Shown here piece after piece: positions 55,270 to 64,000 of a DNA stretch of 64,000 bases (the first letter of the stretch is position 1; each line of letters starts with the position of its first letter). The stretch spans positions 78,082,852-78,146,851 of the forward strand of contig CM066736.1 in assembly GCA_033961575.1 (NCBI GenBank), given 5' to 3'. The notes under the pieces were generated by a model. The model ran no database searches, was not told the DNA's origin, and saw nothing but the letters and a program-made list of their open reading frames with translations. The translations under genes and the position numbers were made by a program. Source of the stretch: Aselliscus stoliczkanus (Eukaryota > Chordata > Mammalia > Chiroptera > Hipposideridae).

Positions 55270-56110
55270 TTAAAGAAGTCCCTCTAAGATTCTTTGTAAT
55301 ACTGGTGTGGTTGTGATGAACTCCTTTTTCTTGTCTGGGAAGCTCCTTATCTGTCCTTCAATTCTAAATGACAGCCTTGCTGGGTAGAGTAGTCTTGGTT
55401 GTATGTCGATGCTTTTCAGCACTTTGAATATTTCCTGCCAATCCCTTCTTGACTACAAAATTTCTGTTGAGAAATCAGCTGACAGTCTTATGGGGGTTTC
55501 CTTTTTGGTAACTAACTGCTTTTCTCTTGCTGTTTTTAAGATTCTCTCTGTATTTAACCTTTGGCAGTTTAATTATGATTTGTCTTGGCATTGGCCTCTC
55601 TGGGTTTATCTTGTTTGGGACTCCCTTGTGATACCTGGCCTTGTATGTCTATTTTCTTTACCAGGTTAGGGAACTTTTCTGTCATTATTTCTTCAAATAG
55701 GTTTTCAATTCCTTGCTCTCTCTCTTCTCCTTCTGGTAGCCCTCTAATGTGAATGTTGGTATGCTGGATATTGTCTTAGAGGCCCCTTAAAATCTCCTCA
55801 GTATTTTGGATTCTTTTTTTATGTTTGCTGTTGTGGTTGGGAGTTTTCTGCTACCTTTTCTACATCGCTGGTTGGATCCTCTGCTTCATCTAATCTACTG
55901 TTGATTCCCTGTAATATATTCTTCATTTCTGTTATTGTATCCTTTATTTCTGATCGGTTCTTTTTTATGGTTTTCATCTATCTGTTGAAGTTCTCCAAGA
56001 TAATTGAGCATCCTTATAACCAGTGTTTGGATCTCTGTATCTCCATTGTTAATCTCCATTTTGCTTAGTTCTTTTCTAGAGCTTTGTTCTGTTCTTTTAA
56101 TTGGGACATG
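55270..56110 (-). pseudogene. HAL1 ORF1 remnant
   Basis: Minus-strand translation in pieces gives GLPEGEERE (complement at about 55718-55742, the start of the ORF1p RNA-recognition region), then KQLVTKKETPIRLSADFSTE, IQPRLLYPARLSFRIEGQI and ILEGLL followed by a stop at 55270-55272. These match the order of the L1/HAL1 ORF1p RRM and C-terminal domains. 55900-56100 would encode the coiled coil. Frameshifts and an internal stop kill it. Confidence 0.88.
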
Positions 56111-57857
56111 TTTCTTTGTCTCTTCATTTTGGCTGCCTCCCAGGGTTTGTTTCTATCTATTATAAAGGGCTGCTATGTCTTCTGGTCTTAGTAGATTGGC
56201 CTTATGTAGTAGGTGTGCTGTGGGGTTCAATGGAGCAATCTTTCTGGTCACCTGAGCCATGCTATCCAGGTGTGTCCCTTGTGTTGGTTGTATGTGCCCT
56301 CCTCTTGGAGTTGAGCCTTGGTTGATAATTGCACATCAATAGGATGGATTGACCCTTGGGCTCACTGGTTGTGAGGATGGGCCTTAACTACAGTGGAGGA
56401 GTTGTGGTGTAGGGGCTGACCCTACAGAGCAGGATCTGCCTCAGCAGGACTCTGGTGCCTGCCCAATCCGCCTCTTGGGTGTGTCATACTTGGAGGTGGC
56501 TGAGTGATGCTCCAGCTTGTTTTGAAGCTGGCCACTGGGGGTGCCATCACCAGAATCACCTTGGAGGGGATCCACTATAGATCTACTTCAGCCACAGCCT
56601 GTGCCTCACCTGGAGCCACCTAGCAGGAGCCAGAAAGAAATCCGTAGATGTCTGCCACCCATGCTGGGCTTGGAAGTGCCTTGAGAGTCCAAGCCGTGAA
56701 CCAAGGCCAGCTGCCCCTAGTACCAGCTTAGGGCTGCTTAGCCAGAGGCACAGGACATGCTCAAGCCAGATGCTGCCTTGTCTGGGTTCTGCGAACCTTT
56801 GAGAGACCCTAGGGAAGTCTGCAGCTTTAGCCAAGGTAGGCAGTCTGCATGAAAAAGCCACTGAAAGAAGCCTGGATGTGCCTGAAAGTTGGGCTGGGTC
56901 TAGAATGACCAGGGCATGGCAAATGAACTGCAGAGACTCTGATATGGTGGCTACTTGTGTCCACATGCCAGGAAAGGGGAGGACTCAACAAAGAAGCAGT
57001 GGCCTCCAACAGCTCCCCTGTCCAGGACAAAGCTGCCTCTCCAGCTCAGATCCCAAGCCAGACAACTCAGTTCTCCACCATCTGTCCCTGCCACCTTTCT
57101 AGCTATTGTCCCTGGGCTGGAGCTCAGAGAGTGATTCCATTGGTAGGTAAATCTGCATGCAGTCCCTTTAAGAAGAGCGCCTGGGAGTGTAGCCACACTC
57201 TCACTCAGTCACTATGTCTGCTGGTTTTCAAACCCAGAAATTATGGGGACTTCTCTTCCCTGCACTAGAACCCTAGGCTGGGGTGGGGCTGGGATCTCTC
57301 ACTTCTCTAGGGGATGGAGGTGGGACTTCCACAGCCGAAATAGCCCTCCCGATCTTTAATGGTCACATATGGCTGTGGAACCAGCCTGTTCCACGTCTCT
57401 GACCTCCACCAGTCTGGTGGCTTCTTCTGCAAGTCCTTAGTTGAAAGGCTTCAGTTCAGCGTGACTTTAGGTGATTCTCAATAATGGTTGTTTTGTAGAT
57501 TAGTTGTAATTTTGATGTAGTTGTGAGAGAAGATAAACACAGCGTTTACTGCTATGGTGCCATCTTGGTTGTTCCCAGATCCGAGATTTTTTTTTTTAAC
57601 TCAGTGTAATACTCTGGAGTTTTATCTAACTTGTGTATTTGTATCAATACTTTGTTCTTTTTTATTGCTGAGTAGTATTCTATGATGTAGACATACTGTA
57701 GCTTGTTTAACTATTCACGTAAAGAGTATCTGTGTTGTTTTATATTTGGTTATTATGAATAAAACTATTTGAACATAAGTTTTCACTTCTCTAGAAAAAG
57801 TGTCTGAGAGAGCAACTGCTAGGTTGGATGGTAGTTGCATTTTTATTTATTTATTTT

Positions 57858-58312
57858 TTAAAGATTTTATTGGGGAATTGGAGGAGGGGAACAGCATTGG
57901 GGAATCGGGGAGGGGGAACAGACTAGTTGATATCCTTTTGTTCTTCAGGCTAGTTGTGGAGGACATTGCTTCACTGGCCCATGTTGGTATCATCACTGCG
58001 CTCTTCTCGGGTGAGACAGATCGGTTCCCTGCCTCTGGATGGCCGCTCACAGCGGCTCTTGGCAGCTCACACCGGCTGCCAGCCGCTCATGCTGGCTGCC
58101 AGCCACTCACTGTAGCCTATGGCAGCCCACTGCAGCAGGGGCTGCAGCTATGCCGTCCCAGAGACTCACAGCAGCCCATCTCCAAGTGGAGCTGTTGTTC
58201 ACCAACTTAGCTGTAGAGGGCAGTGTCACTGACCCTCATATGTGGGCTCCGAACCTGGGCCGCTGGCATCCCAAGCCAGCTCTTAATCAATGCGCCACTC
58301 GCCCGGCCCAAA
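57858..58312 (-). mobile_element. Long T+ tRNA-derived SINE, antisense
   Basis: aaagattttattggggaatt (complement of the AATAAAATCTTT tail), aacagactagttgatatcct, the CpG-bearing body, gagggcagtgtcactgaccc, the B-box complement (~58245-58258) and cgcccggccc at its head. Inserted in old L1. Confidence 0.92.
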
Positions 58313-58333
58313 TTGTGAATATATTTTTTTTCT

Positions 58334-58417
58334 TTCGGGGCCCTCATATGTGGGACCCGAACCGGGACCGCTGGCTTCCCAAACCAGCGCTTAACCACCA
58401 CGCCACTCAGCCTGCCC
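58334..58417 (-). mobile_element. Short tRNA-derived SINE, antisense
   Basis: T-run, ggggccctcatatgtgggac, ccgaaccgggaccgctggct and ttaaccaccacgccactcag. Head-only form, with the 3' few bases of the usual gagggcagtgtcac segment missing. Only ~20 bp separate it from the previous SINE, in the same orientation. Confidence 0.9.
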
Positions 58418-58612
58418 TATTTTTTTAAGAAACAAACCGCCGAAGTGTTTCCAGAGCGGTTGTACCATTTTACACTCCCACATGTGAGTGATCCGGTCTC
58501 TCCACATCCTAATGAACACCTGCTGTTGTCACTACTCATTTTACTTTAACCACTTTGTGTGTAGTGATGTCTCATTGTGGTTTTAATTCACATTTCTGTA
58601 GTGCCTAATGAT

Positions 58613-59335
58613 ATGAAAGCAAGCAGAAGGAGAGAAATAATACAGAACAGAAATCAATGAGATTTAAAACTGAAAATCAACACATGAAATCAGTGGAACA
58701 AAGGACTAGTTATTTGAAAAGATTAATAAAACGGACAAACCTGTAGCAAGACGGACAAAGAACAAAGAGAGAATATATAAATTAATCATATCAAAAATGA
58801 AAGAGAACTTATCACTAGCTATCCTACAGACCACTTGAAAGGGTAATAAATGAATACTACAAACAGCTCTACACACATAAATTTGACAATTTAGGAGAAA
58901 TGGACTAATTCCTCAGAAAATACAAACTACCACCAACCAACACTATATTAATTAGATACTTTTAGTAGAGCCATAACTATTCAGGGGGATTAAGTATAAA
59001 CTTAAAAGCTCCTAACAAAGAAATCTCCAGGTCCAGATGATTTCATTGGAGAATTCTACCATTCAAGAGGAATTAAGACCAATTCCATATAGTCTCCTAC
59101 CGAATATAGCATAGAAAGGGACACTTCCCAATTCGTTATTCAAATACCCCAGACAAAGATACTACAAAAAAAGAAAACTACAGATAAATATCTCTCATGA
59201 ATATTGACACAAAAAATCATTTAAAATGTCAGAAAATGGAATTTAGCAATATATGTAGACACCAAAACTAAAAACACAACATCATATACAATTACCCCAC
59301 AAAAATGGCATATTTGTAAATCTAATAATACATGT
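58613..59335 (+). pseudogene. L1 ORF2 fragment (linker region), sense, inverted relative to neighbours
   Basis: aaatcaatgagatttaaaac, aagattaataaaacggacaa, ctgtagcaagacggacaaag, gaatactacaaacagctcta and aatttaggagaaatggacta are ORF2 text between the endonuclease and RT domains. Orientation flips at ~58612 against the antisense L1M on the left. No frame is retained. Confidence 0.82.
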
Positions 59336-60022
59336 GTAGGACTTGTATGCCCCAAACTATAAAACATTGATAAAAGAAATCAAATTTCTAAATGTTGAGT
59401 TGTACTATGTTCAAATGAAGTATAAAAACTTTATCTATATCCCTTTACTCCTCTGTACTTATAGCTTGCTTAATATTTCTTCTACATTCATTTATAACAA
59501 CATCAGATGCATTATAATTTGTGTTTCCATCAAGAACCATAATTTAGAAAACTCAAGAAAGAAGGAAAGTCTACTGCATTTATCCATATTTTTATTTACC
59601 ATGTTATTTATTATTTCTTGATATTGTTTATTGTTTATATTTTTCTTTCAGTTTAAAGAACTATTTTTTAGGGTGAATTTGGTGACAAACTCTCTTAGTT
59701 TTTCTTTATCAGAGAAATGTCTTGATTTTCCCTCAGTTCCTGAAGAATTTTCCACTGGGTATGGTATTTTGGATTGACAGCTCTTTCCTTTCAATACTTG
59801 AAAAATGTTGTGTTGCTCCCTTTTGACCTCCAGAAGGATTTTTATGAGAAATTCACTGTCACCAAATAGATTTTTTCCCTGTAGGTAAAAATGTCATTTC
59901 TTTCTTGATGCTTTCACACACTTTTTCTTTGTCTTTGGTTTTCATAAGATAGACTATGATGTATTTTGATGTAGATTTCTCTGCGTTTATCCTGTTTAGG
60001 TTTTGCTCACCATCATGATCTA

Positions 60023-60069
<47 letters not shown>

Positions 60070-61560
60070 CAATTTGGGGGAAGTTTTCAGCCATTATTTC
60101 TTTAAGTGCTTTTTTATTCAGGTATGCCCTATTTCTCCTCTCCTTCTGGAACTCTGATGACACAAATGTTAGATTGTTTTGTTCTATTTCCACAGTTCCC
60201 AAGGCTGTTTTCAATTTTGAAGTGGGAGGGGCGATTAATTTTTTATGTTGTAATTTATATTGTTTTATCTTACAGCTCAATGATTTTTTTTCCCTCTGCC
60301 CCTCACTTCCCTTGTTGCACCCATCCATTAAAATTTTTATTTCAGTTCTTGTATTTTTGAGTTCTAAAATTTCAATCTGAATATTCTTTATATCTCCTAT
60401 TTCTTTTTGTTGTTGTTGAGACTTTCTATTACTTTGCTGAGACTTCCTATTTTTTCCATTTGTTTCAGATATGTTTATAACTGCTCACTGAAGCATTTTT
60501 ATGATGGCTGCTTTAAAATCCTTGTAGGGGTCCTTCAACATCTGTGTCATCTTGGTGATACATCTATTAATTGTCTTTTTCCTTTTGACTTCATATCTTC
60601 CTTGTTTTTGATATGATGAGTGACTTTCTAGTGAATCCTCCACATTTTAAGACCGAAGAAATGGAGAGACAGCTGCTGCCTTCTTACTGTGAAGTAGGGC
60701 CAAATTCTAGGCTTCCCACTTGGCCTCTATTAACACCAAGGGGTGAGGCTTCTCATTATTGCTGAGTAGAAGTGGTAGTTCCATTCTCCACTAGGCTTTC
60801 ATTGATACCTCCCTGGCTAGAAGGTATAGGAGCATCCCTTTGGCTACTGTTTTCTACATGGGCCCTACTGACACCAACCATGGTGGATGGAGGGAGAAGG
60901 TATGATCTTATTATAGTTGGATGGTGGTGAAAGTCTGGACTCTGATACCACCCCCATTGAGGAGAGGGAAGGATGCCTTGTTACTGCCAGGTGGGAGTCA
61001 GAGTCTAAGCTCCCCAAGTGGTCTCTAACGACACCGATGTTAATGGAGATGGCTTTATACTGCCCAGCATGGATGAAAGTTCCAGATTATACCAGGCCAT
61101 TTGTTATACCATCCCAGAAGGGGAGTTGGAAAACCTTATTATAGGCCGACAAGTGTTGAAGTCTAGGTTCCTCACTTGGCCTTCACTGGTGTGGGTAGGA
61201 TTAGGACCGTAGTTTTTTGTGTTATGTTTGGCAGGAGAAGAGCGATTGAAACTTTTCTGTTTTTCTAGGCTGTTCCTTTCCTGGCATTTGCCTAGAAAGT
61301 GCAGGCTTTTGTTAGGGCTTCTTGTGTGTGCCCATGTTGACATTTTTTGGCATTCTGGCTTCTTCATCTCTAACTCTGGAATATATGAAGCAAAAAGAAA
61401 ATCCAGGGAACTTACCACCATGTTTTTCCTCAGTCCGTATGTCTCTACCTGGCCTGCTTGTTTTTTCCCACCTTCTAGAGTCTTATTATGTTTCTTCTAT
61501 ATATGATACCCAGGGTTTCTAGTTGTACTTAGAAGTGGGAATTGGGAAAAGCATCTCTAC
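59336..61560 (-). mobile_element. L1M 5' end / ORF1 region, antisense, decayed
   Basis: ctttactcctctgtacttat, acaacatcagatgcattata, tttagaaaactcaagaaag, gaactattttttagggtgaa, ctcttagtttttctttatca, gaaatgtcttgattttccct, gggaagttttcagccattat, tctggaactctgatgacaca and acatctgtgtcatcttggtg, then the CT/GG-rich 5' UTR text up to ~61560. It is collinear with the L1M 5' ends I remember. All frames here are artefacts. Confidence 0.82.
60026..60065. repeat. (GT)20 microsatellite inside L1M
   Basis: Forty bases of uninterrupted GT in the antisense L1M 5' region. Confidence 0.95.
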
Positions 61561-61564
61561 TACA

Positions 61565-61985
61565 CGTTCCCAGAAGGACAAGTGTGTAGGTTTCCCTTTT
61601 ATTATTTGTCATTTGGCATGTGGCATCTTTCCTGGGATCTGGGACACTATTGCCAGTACTATTTGAGAGAGATCATTCCGAGCTATGAAATCTGGCTGCG
61701 GATGTCACTGTAAATATAAAGTTGGCAGTAGTCACAGGCTGAGTACAAAGACTGGCATTCTTGCTCTAAGTAAAGGCACATATGACAAAGACTCAGTCTT
61801 TGGGAAATAATATCTGTCATCACCACAATATTTACCGTGTGTGTACCATGTTATCATTATTCTTAGCAGAAGCAATAATAATGAAAATGACACGAATAAC
61901 TGCTACCATATTTGAGTGCCCAATTCTAAGTGGTTTGAGTACATAATGTAATCTAATTTGCATATCAACCATTTTTGTGTGTGTA
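61565..61985. other. Unannotated stretch
   Basis: No repeat named. 61890-61990 may be a worn MIR (gaatgacacgaataactgct-like text). Confidence 0.3.
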
Positions 61986-61989
61986 TGTG

Positions 61990-62145
61990 AGCTTATTTAG
62001 TATTTACTATCAGACTCAGTTCTAGGTACCATTAGACATAAAAGGGAACAAGAGAGCTGAGGTCCCTGTTCTCATGGAAGAGACAAACAGTACATAAGCA
62101 AAAAACTCAACAAAAAAGATTTCAGACAGGAACACGCCTTGAAAA
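61990..62145 (-). mobile_element. L2-like 3' fragment, antisense
   Basis: gactcagttctaggtaccat, gaacaagagagctgaggtcc, ctgttctcatggaagagaca and acagtacataagcaaa follow the antisense L2 3' end. Confidence 0.7.
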
Positions 62146-62149
62146 CAAG

Positions 62150-62740
62150 AAAACCTGGCTGTATGGCAGAGCAGGCTTGCGGTGGTGGGGACCCACTTCT
62201 TTAGGGGGTGACTGGGGAAGACCTGGGAGACATGGGCGCTCTATAACAGCAATAGCTCTCTACCCACCTTTGGTGCCTTTGATGCTTACTAATAATTTTC
62301 AGTGTAAAAAATAAAGACATATACATATCCTCAAAAAGGAAGTTTTTGCTTTCTGTTGGAATCATTGTTTCATTTCATATGTGTCATAGGTTAGTGGTGG
62401 AGTTTAGTTCTAAAAATGTTTAGAATCCTGAGTTTAGGTTATAGCACACTCCATGTGCTCTCGGGGAAGGACTGTGCTGGTCAGAAATATATGATTAGTT
62501 GTTGTTGCAGGATCCTCAGATCCAAGCTAAAGTAAGCATATTGTTCACAGAATTAGAGAACCTATTGTTGTAGTGTCTTCATCTCTCTGTTCACGGCCTC
62601 CCTATTTTATAAACAGGGGGAAAAAAAACCACAACTTTCTGTGAAAAAGAAACAAAATAACTTCTTGAGGGGGAACTTTGTCGGATGGTTGTTGGATTTT
62701 AATAGAGAATACACACCTTCACAATGATTAATTGCTGTTA
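62150..62740. other. Unannotated stretch
   Basis: No feature supported. Confidence 0.3.
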
Positions 62741-62744
62741 AAAA

Positions 62745-62850
62745 TAAGAGCTAGCTGCACAACGTGATATAGATGATGTATTATAGAATTGTACACTTGA
62801 AACCTATGTAATTTTACTAACCATTGTAACCCCAATAAATGTAATAAATA
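62745..62850 (+). mobile_element. L1 3'-end fragment, severely 5'-truncated
   Basis: tagatgatgtattatagaat, tgtacacttgaaacctatgt, ttttactaaccattgtaacc and ccaataaatgtaataaataa: the last ~100 bp of the L1 subfamily also seen at 25392-26367 and 28160-29690. Confidence 0.82.
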
Positions 62851-62855
62851 AAAAC

Positions 62856-63012
62856 AGCTACCTACTGTTTATTGATCATCTGCTATGTGATCTGCCCTTT
62901 GTTATGCACCTCATGTATATTTCACTTAATCTTTACAACAATTGTATTGGACAAGGGTTTGTTCAATTTTGTTTATAAATGAAGAAAAAAGGGCTCAGAG
63001 AGTAAACTGCTT
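62856..63012 (-). mobile_element. MIR, antisense
   Basis: tactgtttattgatcatctg, ctatgtgatctgccctttgt, acttaatctttacaacaatt and gctcagagagtaaactgctt: MIR in reverse. Confidence 0.75.
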
Positions 63013-63014
63013 TT

Positions 63015-63525
63015 CTCTGTTTGCACTCCTCTGATCCAGAACAACTACCTGTTCCCTGTCTTTGTAACGCCCCAGGATCCTACCACTATCTCCTGCCCTG
63101 TCTACAGCTTCCTTGCTGGCTTGTTTCTCATTGGGTTTGGAAAAGGGTGGCCCCTGAAAATCAGAAAGCCAGAGGAGAACAAGGCTAGGGATTTTATTTC
63201 CTCCTATAATACAGTTGTAGCTGGTCACTCATGATTTTAGTTCCTGCCTGGCAACAAACACTTCTGTGAAAGCTCCAGCTCTTATCAGACCCAAATTCTC
63301 TATTCCCCGCTGCCTCCCCCTCTCTCCCTTCCCCCCTTACCCCCACCATCCCCACCTTGCCCTAAGCCCTAGAGGCAGTAAAGGCTTCTTGCCTCTTCTC
63401 TTGAGTCCTGAGTGCCTCCTTATTCCCTGTTGGTTCCCTTAGCCCTGCCCATACCTCTCTGCATTACATTATCTTCAGAATCCTATCTGAAATACCTTTT
63501 ATTTCCTTGGAGGACCCTATGGGCT
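63015..63525. other. Unannotated stretch with a C-rich tract
   Basis: Pyrimidine-rich from 63270 to 63370; no frame of interest. The minus-strand frame at 62995-63228 overlaps MIR and has no family resemblance. Confidence 0.35.
63316..63344 (-). other. G-quadruplex motif (minus strand)
   Basis: C-runs of 5, 3, 6 and 5 with loops of 5, 2 and 3 nt on the plus strand, followed by a further CCCC at 63350-63353. Confidence 0.75.
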
Positions 63526-63529
63526 ATTT

Positions 63530-63625
63530 TGCAGTTAAGTTGCACAATTAGTAATAGTTAACCTGGGATTCCTAGGTTTCAAACTTCGATCTGCCTTATT
63601 ACAAAGCTTATGCTTTCTTCACTAA
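63530..63625 (-). mobile_element. MIR tRNA-side fragment, antisense
   Basis: gtaatagttaacctgggatt, taggtttcaaacttcgatct and gcttatgctttcttcact resemble the MIR head in reverse. Confidence 0.5.
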
Positions 63626-63629
63626 AATT

Positions 63630-64000
63630 AACACTACACTCCTTCATACCAAAACCTTAAGTTGTACCTAAGTTATGGAAAGAGTTAATGAAGTACCTAA
63701 AATGACCAACATAAACTTAAGAAGTAATTGTTCATACCAACCAGTTTTTCAGTAATGTGTCCTCTATAGATGCATAAGCGGAAAACATGCATCCACAGAT
63801 GTAATGAACTCTGTGGGGAATTCTTCTGATGTGTTCTTACCGCCAAATTTGTCCACAGTTAGGAACCCTTCTGATCATTATGAATGTTCAGTGTGGTGGT
63901 TTTATTTTAATTAAACTGTATTGGATCTGTGATCAGTGTAATCAAGTTTAAAAGATTTGTCCATTTAAGACTTTAAGTATTTTAGAGTAGTGTCTTATGA
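63630..64000. other. Unannotated stretch
   Basis: No feature supported up to the window edge. Confidence 0.3.

Larger units (their letters stand above)
54157..57582 (-). mobile_element. HAL1 (half-L1) retrotransposon, 5' end to 3' end, split by a SINE
   Basis: Read on the minus strand: 5' end gggaacaaccaagatggcac (the L1-type CAAGATGG start), a ~1.4-kb 5' UTR, an ORF1 remnant (55270-56110), then a short 3' UTR ending cctgaaactaataaaaataa plus a tail. No endonuclease or reverse-transcriptase sequence lies between ORF1 and the 3' UTR: the gap holds only ~1.1 kb, of which ~500 bp is a later SINE. ORF1 without ORF2 is the defining HAL1 layout. A T-rich duplication (gagatttttttt) flanks it at 54145-54156 and 57583-57594. 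It must have moved using L1 proteins in trans. Confidence 0.85.
57583..58612 (-). mobile_element. L1M 3' UTR, antisense, part 2 (with two SINEs inside)
   Basis: taactcagtgtaatactctg, attgctgagtagtattctat and agcaactgctaggttggatg, then SINEs, then aaaccgccgaagtgtttcca, gagcggttgtaccattttac, cactttgtgtgtagtgatgt and ctcattgtggttttaattca. It directly continues 53815-54156. Confidence 0.88.

Noticed and set aside
56583..56966. 127-codon minus-strand open frame
   Set aside because: Lies in the 5' UTR of the HAL1 element upstream of ORF1; no protein family resemblance.
57800..58428. 136- and 129-codon frames
   Set aside because: Both are translations of the antisense long SINE; parallel frames occur in the other SINE copies.
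60003..60380. 125-codon frame with a VCVCVC run
   Set aside because: GT microsatellite plus antisense L1M 5' end.

Overview
The window is eutherian nuclear DNA and I find no protein-coding gene, exon or stand-alone RNA gene in it. It is AT-rich and dominated by interspersed repeats: MIR, L2, several ages of LINE-1, a HAL1 (half-L1) element, a MaLR-like LTR element, hAT and mariner DNA-transposon relics, and tRNA-derived SINEs. The young SINEs come in three forms: a ~105-bp tRNA head with an A-tail, a ~440-bp T+ form ending AATAAAATCTTT, and a ~500-bp three-unit form. The three-unit form resembles the composite SINEs I remember from horseshoe and leaf-nosed bats. I therefore read the host as a bat, probably a yinpterochiropteran. 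That assignment is inference from remembered repeats, not a search. Every listed open frame is short and falls inside a repeat or reads as chance.

Layout. 1-6 kb: two long SINEs in inverted orientation, L2, MIR, and a diverged ~130-bp direct duplication that I cannot classify. 7-11.3 kb: sense L1M fragments with a SINE, then a ~250-bp element with short terminal inverted repeats, present as an inverted pair. One copy of it interrupts an antisense L1 that still encodes the FADD reverse-transcriptase motif. 11.3-17.3 kb: relics and an LTR/internal/LTR unit cut by an L1, a mariner MITE and a SINE. 17.3-22.8 kb: L2, MIR, sense and antisense L1M, a SINE and a MER5A-type hAT relic. 23.1-26.7 kb: antisense L1 3' ends nested in one another, with a mariner relic and a TC/TA microsatellite. 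28.2-29.7 kb: a sense L1 whose 3' part is inverted relative to the 25.4-26.4 kb copy.

29.7-52.9 kb is almost free of recent insertions: I see one short SINE at 45.4 kb. It holds old MIR/L2 relics, one hAT relic, a (GGAA)16 tract, several G-quadruplex motifs, a 42-bp perfect Z-DNA-type tract and a small cluster of RFX/octamer-like motifs. If the window has regulatory content, this is the likeliest place.

52.9-61.6 kb is a dense nest: an old antisense L1M split by a 3.4-kb HAL1, which is itself split by the three-unit SINE. Two more SINEs lie in the L1M, followed by an inverted L1 segment and an L1M 5' end. 61.6-64 kb holds L2, L1 and MIR remnants and a C-rich tract.

Boundaries of old repeats (MIR, L2, L1M) are good to tens of bases. 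Young SINE boundaries rest on target-site duplications and are good to a few bases. Family names come from remembered consensus sequences and should be confirmed with RepeatMasker/Dfam.
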